DNA of 43,001 bases, from IMG/VR virus record IMGVR_UViG_3300046002_002841, positions 1 through 43,001 of that record; one strand, given 5' to 3'. Of this stretch, positions 31,045 through 38,135 are shown in pieces (positions within the stretch are counted from its first letter, which is position 1; every line of letters starts with the position of its first letter). The notes beneath the pieces are model-generated. The model did no database searches. It saw nothing but the letters and a program-made list of their open reading frames with translations, and was not told the DNA's origin. The position numbers were made by a program, and so were the translations under genes. Source of the stretch: a virus.

Positions 31045-33324
31045 ATGACTTCAATCTGGCAAGCAGGTGTAACAATAGCGTCTACCGCCAATGCTGATAA
31101 CACATACAAGGCACAACGCTTTGTAGCTACAGCAGCGCAGACTGTATTTAACTTATCTGCATTTTCTTACCAAGTAGGTTCAGGCTCTCTAATTGTAGAG
31201 ATCAATGGTGTCTCACAATTTATTGGAGTGGACTTCACTGAGACTTCCAACTCTACAGTAACACTAGTAACTCCTGCAGATCTTGGAGATGTAGTAGTTA
31301 TCCGTGGCTTTATTGGTGGTACTGCTGCCCAGTCTGCTGAGATGTCTGCTGCTCTAGCTGCTGGCTACGCTAACAGTGCTGCAGGATTTATTGCTTCCTC
31401 TCTCACCAGCACTACTGTAGGTACAGGAACTAAAGTATTTACTATTCAAGCTGATAAGTTATTTGAAGCTGGGCACTGGGTAATAATAGCAGCTACCGCG
31501 GATTCCACTGATTACATGAGTGGTCCTGTTGTTAGTTACACCAGCACTACACTCACTGTAGATGTTAGAGTCATCGGTGGATCTGGTACTTTTGCTAGTT
31601 GGAATGTGTTGTTAAGTGGTGTGGGTGGGGTAGATGGAGTTATTACCAATGCAGTGCAAACAGCTGCAAGTTATACTCTCACAACTACCCCAACATTGCT
31701 GGAGGTAACTTCCACAGGATATGGGCAGTCTGTAACATTGCCTAATGCATCAAGTATGTCACCAAGAAGTTCACTATACCAAGTAACTAACGCAGGTGGA
31801 TATCCTGTAAAGTTAGTGAATTCCATTGGTAATATTATAGGCTTTGTAGCTGCGTACACTACATGTGAAATAGGTCTTGTAGTTGCAAGTGCTGCTGGTA
31901 CCTGGAGCATTGGAGATAACACTCTGATTGCAGGTACAGCATCTCTGGCTAATACTAACTTTGGCTCCAATGGTGTGCAAGTGTGTATTGATGTAGGTGC
32001 TAACAGGGAACTGCTGATATCCTCCAATGGTTATGGGGTCATATACAATCGTGTTACTAATACCTTTGGCACAGTAGTATTGATTCGTGCTGTTGGTAGC
32101 CCAATGTTAAGAGCTACACTTGTGACTACTGATAGGGTTCTTGTAGCTAGCTGCTCTAACACAAGCACTGCCTTTGAAGCTGTAGTACTCTCTTTGAGTG
32201 GCAACACCATTACAGTTAACACAGCTGCCACAGCTACACTGGCTGCTACACTGATAGTAACTAACCAAGTTAGTAGCCCTGCACCACTTATAACAGTAGG
32301 TACTTCCTTTATTATTGGTTATGGAGTTACAGGTGGCTTCTGGGAACTGCGAGCAATGACTGTTAGTGGCACCACAGTTACTATCGGAGCAGCAGTTAGA
32401 ACTTCCAGTGTTGATACCATTGGTAACAGTGACTCTGTCTATATAGGTTACAGTGGCACAGGTTCAGTGATAATTGCAGCAAGCACTTCAGATACTACAG
32501 TAGCAGGTACTGGCTACGTGTATGTAACTCCATATACTGTGTCAGGTTCTACACTTACAGCAGGCACACTAGCTCAGTTTATTACAGGTGCATCAAATGG
32601 CTCAGTAATCCAGAAGTTAATACTTCTTGGAAGTGGTCGCTGGTATATGTCATTTAGCATGAATGGCACTGCTACTAACTACGATGCAATTGTGAACCTT
32701 TCTGGCACAACAGCCACCATAAACTCAGTGGTTAGAGCTACCGCCAATGATGCACTGATGGATGCTATAGTTATCAGTGCTACTAAGATATTGGTACTTA
32801 CCCAAGGTGCCTCTAACAACACAAGAATTATTACTGACTCAGCTGGTACCTGCTCTGTTAGTTCTGCTATTTCTGTGGGTAGTGTACTTGGAGCTACTCG
32901 TACTTGTCTGAATGTTGTAGGTAACTATGCCCACTGTGTTGCACAGACCAATGTTGGTGCTCTTTATGGGTACTATACAATTGATTGCACAACAGCTACT
33001 CCAGTGTTACTTAGATCCCTAATGGCTGTGGCAGCTGTAGCTAATACCTCCACAGTGTTCATGCTAGGCTCTAATGCGTACGGTAGAGTTAGTCCAACAA
33101 GGGTAGCTAACACAAGTTATAGCCACCAAGTAACTGTGGAATCCAATACTAAGTACTTTATGTTAGGTGCTAGTAACGGATTCCCTATTGTATCAGCTAG
33201 AATGTCTATCACATATGATGACGTACAAACAGCTGCTACTTGCTGGTCTGGAATAACAACCTCACAAGTGTGGCAAAACAATTCATCATCTGGAACTATT
33301 ACTAAAGTGGAGTGTGTAGCATGA
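31045..33324 (+). CDS. Probable tail fibre or propeller-type tail protein, 759 aa
   Basis: The ATG lies one base after the adaptor stop, behind AGGGGAA. The first 100 residues (QRFVATAAQTVFNLSAFSY, VEINGVSQFIGVDF) form a beta domain common at the start of phage tail fibres. Residues about 120-190 look like a second small beta domain. From about 290 to 640 there are many irregular beta repeats rich in Val/Thr/Ser that look like propeller blades, followed by a C-terminal beta segment. It would bind the host surface. Thr/Ser/Val content is very high throughout. Confidence 0.75.
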   Translation: MTSIWQAGVTIASTANADNTYKAQRFVATAAQTVFNLSAFSYQVGSGSLIVEINGVSQFIGVDFTETSNSTVTLVTPADLGDVVVIRGFIGGTAAQSAEMSAALAAGYANSAAGFIASSLTSTTVGTGTKVFTIQADKLFEAGHWVIIAATADSTDYMSGPVVSYTSTTLTVDVRVIGGSGTFASWNVLLSGVGGVDGVITNAVQTAASYTLTTTPTLLEVTSTGYGQSVTLPNASSMSPRSSLYQVTNAGGYPVKLVNSIGNIIGFVAAYTTCEIGLVVASAAGTWSIGDNTLIAGTASLANTNFGSNGVQVCIDVGANRELLISSNGYGVIYNRVTNTFGTVVLIRAVGSPMLRATLVTTDRVLVASCSNTSTAFEAVVLSLSGNTITVNTAATATLAATLIVTNQVSSPAPLITVGTSFIIGYGVTGGFWELRAMTVSGTTVTIGAAVRTSSVDTIGNSDSVYIGYSGTGSVIIAASTSDTTVAGTGYVYVTPYTVSGSTLTAGTLAQFITGASNGSVIQKLILLGSGRWYMSFSMNGTATNYDAIVNLSGTTATINSVVRATANDALMDAIVISATKILVLTQGASNNTRIITDSAGTCSVSSAISVGSVLGATRTCLNVVGNYAHCVAQTNVGALYGYYTIDCTTATPVLLRSLMAVAAVANTSTVFMLGSNAYGRVSPTRVANTSYSHQVTVESNTKYFMLGASNGFPIVSARMSITYDDVQTAATCWSGITTSQVWQNNSSSGTITKVECVA

Positions 33325-33740
33325 TAGTCATAACACCTAACAATACCTTTGGACCTTATAAGTCTGTAGTAACTTTACCTCTAGGACTAATGTGTGACGA
33401 TGCACTGTTACCATTCACAGTAATTGGTGAAACTTATATGGTCTCCTTGGATGACTCAGAAGTAACTATGCCAGTAGTTAAGCCTCCTGTGCCTGAGTCA
33501 GTTACAATGTTACAGGCATCGCTGGCTCTGTACAATGAAGGCTCACTTAAGTACGCAGATAACTTCATTGCTAACTTACAGGGCACAGAAGGTGATCAAG
33601 CTAGAATCATCTGGACACGTGCTGGTACTGTTAAGCGTGCACACCCATTAGTTGCAGTGCTTGGGCAGGTGTTAAATAAAACAGATGAGCAGCTTGATGA
33701 CTTATTCAGGCTTGCAGCTACGTATGAAACTGATAAATAA
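33321..33740 (+). CDS. Tail fibre assembly-like / tail accessory protein, 139 aa
   Basis: Start at 33321, where ATGA overlaps the stop of the fibre gene, with GGAG upstream. The C-terminal half (GDQARIIWTRAGTVKRAHPLV, LNKTDEQLDDLFRLA) matches a module I remember at the end of many fibre-accessory and tail proteins; the N-terminal part is beta-rich. It may fold or attach the fibre encoded just before it. Confidence 0.65.
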   Translation: MIVITPNNTFGPYKSVVTLPLGLMCDDALLPFTVIGETYMVSLDDSEVTMPVVKPPVPESVTMLQASLALYNEGSLKYADNFIANLQGTEGDQARIIWTRAGTVKRAHPLVAVLGQVLNKTDEQLDDLFRLAATYETDK

Positions 33741-33754
33741 TTTAGGGGAATAAC

Positions 33755-34759
33755 ATGGTAACTAAAGTTAAAGGCTCAACATTTGCCACACAGGATAATC
33801 TAGGCTTTGTAAGTTTGCTAGATATTGCTGGTGCTGCAGGTGATGGAGTAACAGATAATACTGCGGCTATGGTAACTGCCCTAGGTACAGGCTTACCTGT
33901 GTTTATCCCAGTAGGTACATTCATTATGGGAGCTATTACTGTTCCTGCCAACGCCATTATCTTTGGTGCAGGGGACTTGAGTATTCTTAAGTTAAAGCCC
34001 CTTACTAACTCTATCTTTCTGACTATGGGGTCTGATTCCCACTTACGAGATCTATGCATTGATGGTAATAAGAACAATCAAGTAGGCAGTGGATTCCACT
34101 CAGTCTACATGGTTAATTCCATCTCTAGCTCTCTAGTGGATGTACTTATCCAGAACACTAAAGGTGATAGTATCAATATCACAGGTGCTTCCTTGTCTAA
34201 GGTACTGGTACAATCATGCAGAATTACTTCCTTTACTGGCTCTGGTATAACTATCCAGCAAGGTGGATCTATTACTCTGGACTGCTTGGATATCAATCGC
34301 TGTGATGTGGCAGCAAGTCCAGGAGTTGGAGTGAATATAGCCAGTGCAGGTAGTGCAGCTTCAGTGGTTATTGTAACTAACTGCAAATGCACAGGACTCA
34401 CAGGACAAGGCTTCTTAGTTAAAGGACTTGGAACGAAGAATATTACTGATGTAACTATCACTGGCTGCGTAGCTAATAGTAATACTCTCAGTGGCTTCCA
34501 GTTACAGACTACTGAAAGAGTTACAGTATCAGGGTGTATTGCAAACTCTAATGCTGTGGATGGTTTCCGCCTAGAAGGAGATGTGCAGAACTCTCGTATT
34601 AACCAGTGCATTGCTAATGGTAATACTAGCTTCGGATTCCGAGAAGTTGTATCTGGCAGTACTCCTAATTACAATGGCTTTATGTATGAAGTAAGTACCA
34701 ACAATGGCACTAACACTGTAACTAAAGTCGGTGCAAACTCCCAAGTATTCTCTGTTTAA
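33755..34759 (+). CDS. Beta-helix tailspike protein (pectate lyase-like fold)
   Basis: 334 residues, start after AGGGGAAT. The opening GAAGDGVTDNTAAM is the hallmark of the pectate lyase 3 superfamily (GDGVTDDT), followed by VFIPVGTFIMGAITVP and repeated turns of a right-handed parallel beta-helix (VTITGCVANSN, VTVSGCIANSN, RINQCIANGN). Such proteins bind and often cut surface polysaccharide. It is shorter than classic spikes and lacks an obvious long C-terminal domain. Active-site residues cannot be named with certainty. Confidence 0.85.
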   Translation: MVTKVKGSTFATQDNLGFVSLLDIAGAAGDGVTDNTAAMVTALGTGLPVFIPVGTFIMGAITVPANAIIFGAGDLSILKLKPLTNSIFLTMGSDSHLRDLCIDGNKNNQVGSGFHSVYMVNSISSSLVDVLIQNTKGDSINITGASLSKVLVQSCRITSFTGSGITIQQGGSITLDCLDINRCDVAASPGVGVNIASAGSAASVVIVTNCKCTGLTGQGFLVKGLGTKNITDVTITGCVANSNTLSGFQLQTTERVTVSGCIANSNAVDGFRLEGDVQNSRINQCIANGNTSFGFREVVSGSTPNYNGFMYEVSTNNGTNTVTKVGANSQVFSV

Positions 34760-34770
34760 TCAGGTGCATT

Positions 34771-36306
34771 ATGAGCCAATTAACCTACCGAGCTAACCTT
34801 GTAGCTGCTGAATTTCCACTGCTATCTGAGTTCCAAGGACAGACTATTATCATGTCTGGGCAAGATCAGAACTACAGTAGACAGGCTAATAGTACTAGGA
34901 ATAAAGATAGAGATATCGGTATTCCACAGATGTACTATTGCCACAATGTTGTACCTACTGATGCTGGTATTAGCTCTATAGGATACTTGCAGTTAGCAGC
35001 ACCTCCAGCTGACACTGATAACACATTCAATGATACCTTTACTCTACGGGATGACTCAGACAACGTAGCTATCTTTAACAGCACTACCAGTGGCAGGAAC
35101 TATGTGTTACCTTCTGTTGGTAGTGGCTGGTTACGTACTACGGATGCTGCACCTGCTGCTGGCTATGAAGTATCTGTAGCCCATGTGAATGGTGTAAGTT
35201 ACATCTTCTTTGGTAAGTCTGGATGCTATACCTACAACTTTGGTACTAACACTCTAGACCCTGTAACTCTCACAGGACTAGCACCAGCTAACATTATAGG
35301 CATCTGTGCCTCTAGTGGCTATCTAGTTGCATGGACAGGGAACACAGTATTCTGGTCATCCAATATAGATCCCACGGACTTTACTCCTTCCCTAGTTACA
35401 GGTGCTGGATCACAAGGTGTACAAGAGTCCAAAGGTACTATTGTTACTTGCCTGCCTCAGAACAATGGTTTTATTGTATATACCAAGAAGAATGCGGTAG
35501 CAGCACAGTTCACTAACAACGCACAATTTCCATTCTCCTTTAGAGAAGTTATTGGCGCTGGTGGCTTAAGCTCTGCATCTCTTGTAGCCTACGATGGCAA
35601 CAGTACTAACCACTATGCATATACCACAGCTGGCTTGCAGGAAATCTCCATGCAAAATAGCAGTGTTATATTCCCACAAGTTACTGACTTCTTGGCAGGT
35701 AGCCAGTTCGAAGACTTTGATGAAACTACCAATCTATTCACACAGGTAACTCTTGGCTCACCTATGCGCAAGAAGATTACACTGATTGGTAATCGTTATC
35801 TTATACTTAGCTATGGCATCAGTACTCTAACTCATGCACTTTTGTATGACTTTGCACTAGCTCGCTGGGGTAAGTTAAAGATAGATCATGCTGATTGCTT
35901 TGACTTTACATATCCATCATCAGTTGTTATTGAAACTCCTCGCAGATCTGTAGCTATGGTGCAGGCAAATGGCACTGTATATGCTACAGTTATGGCATAT
36001 GATACCAGTATCTCTTATGGTGTTGTAGTACTTGGTAAGTATCAGATGGACAGAAATAGATTCATTACCATGCAGGAAGCACACTTGGAAAGTATCCGTG
36101 CCAACAGTACTATCACTGTGAGTTGGTTAACTACACTGGATGGGGTTAATGCTACTCCTAGTGCTGCAGTGCTTGCTACTTCTGTAGGTACCTACCGCAG
36201 GTATCATAGTAATATATCTGGTATTAACCATTCACTAGTTGTATCAGGTGGCTTTAACTTGCACTCACTGGAACTCAAATTTACTGATGGAGGCGCAGTA
36301 AGATAA
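34771..36306 (+). CDS. Probable tail nozzle / DNA-stabilisation protein
   Basis: 511 residues with beta-propeller look: GYLVAWTGNTVFWSSNIDP and NNGFIVYTKKNAVAAQF are typical of tail nozzle proteins (P22 gp10 or T7 gp12 group). It lies after the spike and before a small decoration-like protein. It would close the tail end and keep packaged DNA inside. Its stop overlaps the next start as TAATG. Confidence 0.6.
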   Translation: MSQLTYRANLVAAEFPLLSEFQGQTIIMSGQDQNYSRQANSTRNKDRDIGIPQMYYCHNVVPTDAGISSIGYLQLAAPPADTDNTFNDTFTLRDDSDNVAIFNSTTSGRNYVLPSVGSGWLRTTDAAPAAGYEVSVAHVNGVSYIFFGKSGCYTYNFGTNTLDPVTLTGLAPANIIGICASSGYLVAWTGNTVFWSSNIDPTDFTPSLVTGAGSQGVQESKGTIVTCLPQNNGFIVYTKKNAVAAQFTNNAQFPFSFREVIGAGGLSSASLVAYDGNSTNHYAYTTAGLQEISMQNSSVIFPQVTDFLAGSQFEDFDETTNLFTQVTLGSPMRKKITLIGNRYLILSYGISTLTHALLYDFALARWGKLKIDHADCFDFTYPSSVVIETPRRSVAMVQANGTVYATVMAYDTSISYGVVVLGKYQMDRNRFITMQEAHLESIRANSTITVSWLTTLDGVNATPSAAVLATSVGTYRRYHSNISGINHSLVVSGGFNLHSLELKFTDGGAVR

Positions 36307-36791
36307 TGGCTAACAACTCTATTAACTCTGGGCTACCAGCACAACCATTCCATGCAGACTTAGCTACTCTTGATGAACTCAGGAGTATCTATAATGCTAT
36401 CAATATTAACCAACAGATCCTTAGTGACTCTACTCGCTTTGTAGCTAAAGCACTGGAAGCAATTACAGCTGGGCAATATGTCTCAGTAGTGCTGGATGCT
36501 GGACTCTGTAAGGTACAGAAAGCTAATGCCGCCAATAACACCAAGATTGCTGTAGGCTATTCCCTGAACACAATCGCTGCTGGTGATTGGGGGATATTTA
36601 TAACCACTGGTAACAATAACCTATTAACTGGGCTAACTGTAGGAAGTTACTACTATCTCTCCGATAGCTCTGGTGGGGATGTCACAACTACTAAGCCTGT
36701 TGGTGTAGGTAAAACTAATCAATGCCTAGGGTTTGCATTAACTTCCACTGAGCTTATCTCCAACATATCCCTGCCATTTGTACAACTATAG
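36306..36791 (+). CDS. Hypothetical structural protein, 161 aa
   Basis: N-terminal helix (LATLDELRSIYNAININQQ), then a beta domain with GQYVSVVLDAGLCKVQKA and SYYYLSDSSGGDVTTT, resembling small beta-barrel modules at the ends of phage tail and decoration proteins. It is translationally coupled to the nozzle-like gene. The exact place in the virion is unknown. Confidence 0.65.
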   Translation: MANNSINSGLPAQPFHADLATLDELRSIYNAININQQILSDSTRFVAKALEAITAGQYVSVVLDAGLCKVQKANAANNTKIAVGYSLNTIAAGDWGIFITTGNNNLLTGLTVGSYYYLSDSSGGDVTTTKPVGVGKTNQCLGFALTSTELISNISLPFVQL

Positions 36792-36799
36792 GAACTATT

Positions 36800-37276
36800 A
36801 TGTCTGCCTTTCTTCTAAGCCCACACTTTACATTAGCTGAAGCAACTAAGAGTGATACAGCAAAAGCACTTAAACTTGACAACACTCCAGACAATGCAAC
36901 CTTTGAAGTTATTCTCAAGACTGCTGCTCACATGGAAGTAGTACGCAAGCTATTAGGTAAGCGTATCAAGATTAATTCTTGGTATCGTTCCCCAGAGGTT
37001 AACCTAGCAGTAGGGTCTAAGCCTAGTAGCCAGCACACTAAAGGTGAGGCAGTAGATTGGGTATGTCCTACAGCTGGCACTCCAGCAGAAGTGTGTAAGA
37101 TCCTAGTAGCTAATAAAGATCTTATTAAGTTTGATCAGTTAATTCTTGAACATACTTGGATACACATATCGTTTGCAATCCTTAGCGGTAAGCCAAGAGG
37201 TCAAGTGTTATCCTTACTAAAATCAGGTAACTATGCTACTGGACTAACAACCTCTACGGGCACTCCCATTAACTAA
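36800..37276 (+). CDS. Endolysin, M15 zinc peptidase
   Basis: 158 residues with the M15_3 zinc motif: SSQHTKGEAVDW (H79, D86; H-x6-D) and HTWIHISF (H122). INSWYRSPEVN upstream is also typical. The enzyme cuts peptide bridges in peptidoglycan. There is no signal peptide, so it needs the holin encoded downstream. No cell-wall-binding domain is present, as usual for phages of Gram-negative hosts. Confidence 0.9.
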   Translation: MSAFLLSPHFTLAEATKSDTAKALKLDNTPDNATFEVILKTAAHMEVVRKLLGKRIKINSWYRSPEVNLAVGSKPSSQHTKGEAVDWVCPTAGTPAEVCKILVANKDLIKFDQLILEHTWIHISFAILSGKPRGQVLSLLKSGNYATGLTTSTGTPIN

Positions 37277-37290
37277 TTTCATCTACTGCC

Positions 37291-37599
37291 ATGACTACTA
37301 AAACCCATATAACTTTAGACTCTGCTGGAAACTCTAACATTGATACTATCACTAAATGGATTGGAGTAGCCAAGACTGCTATATGGGTCTTTGGGCTAGT
37401 AGCCATTGGTGCTATCAAACTTAACAGCATTGATAACGTCAATACTAATCAGGATGAAAAGATCACTCGTATTCAAGAAGAGAATAAAGTTATAAAGACT
37501 ACGATTGACAGTATCAATAGCAAGCAAACAGACCAGCTGGTTATGTTAACCAAGCTGTTAACTATTGTTGAGCAAACACCAAAGCCTAAGGAGAAGTAA
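37291..37599 (+). CDS. Small membrane protein with coiled-coil, 102 aa (lysis-associated?)
   Basis: One membrane helix (about residues 26-43, AKTAIWVFGLVAIGAI) followed by a coiled-coil (residues 50-96, with KITRIQEENKVIKT). Lying between endolysin and holin genes, it might be an inner-membrane spanin or a holin partner. No outer-membrane lipoprotein gene is seen in or beside it, so the spanin idea stays open. Confidence 0.65.
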   Translation: MTTKTHITLDSAGNSNIDTITKWIGVAKTAIWVFGLVAIGAIKLNSIDNVNTNQDEKITRIQEENKVIKTTIDSINSKQTDQLVMLTKLLTIVEQTPKPKEK

Positions 37600-37600
37600 C

Positions 37601-38122
37601 ATGAATATGGATATCATTAAGTCAGTACTGCCTTGGATAGGTACAGCATTAGGAGGTCCACTAGGTGCAGGAGTTGCAGGATTTGTAGCCTCCAAGTTAG
37701 GAGTATCTCCTGAGGCTGTAACTGCTACTGTATCTGGAATGCTTGGCAATCCTGAGAAGGTTGTAGAACTCCAGAAGATTGAAATGGAATACAAAGCTCA
37801 CTGCTTAGCGTTAGGGTACAAACACCTTGCTGAGATAGAAGCCTTGAATGCTTCAGTAGTTATGGAAGTCAACAAGACTATGCAAGCAGAAGCAGCTAGT
37901 GAGCATTGGGCTACTTACACTTGGCGCCCATTCAATGGCTATCTATTTGGTGTTACTATCTTCGGATGCTATTTCATATTACCCTTGCTTAAGATAACAC
38001 CACCAGTAGTACCAGAATTTATATGGATTGCTTGGGGTAGTATATTAGGTGTCGCTAGCTTCTTCAGAGGTAAGATGCAAGCAGACCCACTAATCCCACC
38101 AGTCAACAATGGAAGTAAATAA
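37601..38122 (+). CDS. Three-helix holin (GTA_holin_3TM-like)
   Basis: 173 residues from 37601 (GGAGAAGTAAC before the ATG). Membrane segments at about 7-31 (glycine-rich), 111-130 and 138-155; the loop 50-105 is charged and helical, with HWATYTWRPFNGYLFG, the signature of the 3TM holin family known from gene transfer agents and many phages (PF11351). It would let the endolysin out at lysis. Confidence 0.88.
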   Translation: MNMDIIKSVLPWIGTALGGPLGAGVAGFVASKLGVSPEAVTATVSGMLGNPEKVVELQKIEMEYKAHCLALGYKHLAEIEALNASVVMEVNKTMQAEAASEHWATYTWRPFNGYLFGVTIFGCYFILPLLKITPPVVPEFIWIAWGSILGVASFFRGKMQADPLIPPVNNGSK

Positions 38123-38135
38123 TTAGGAGCACATC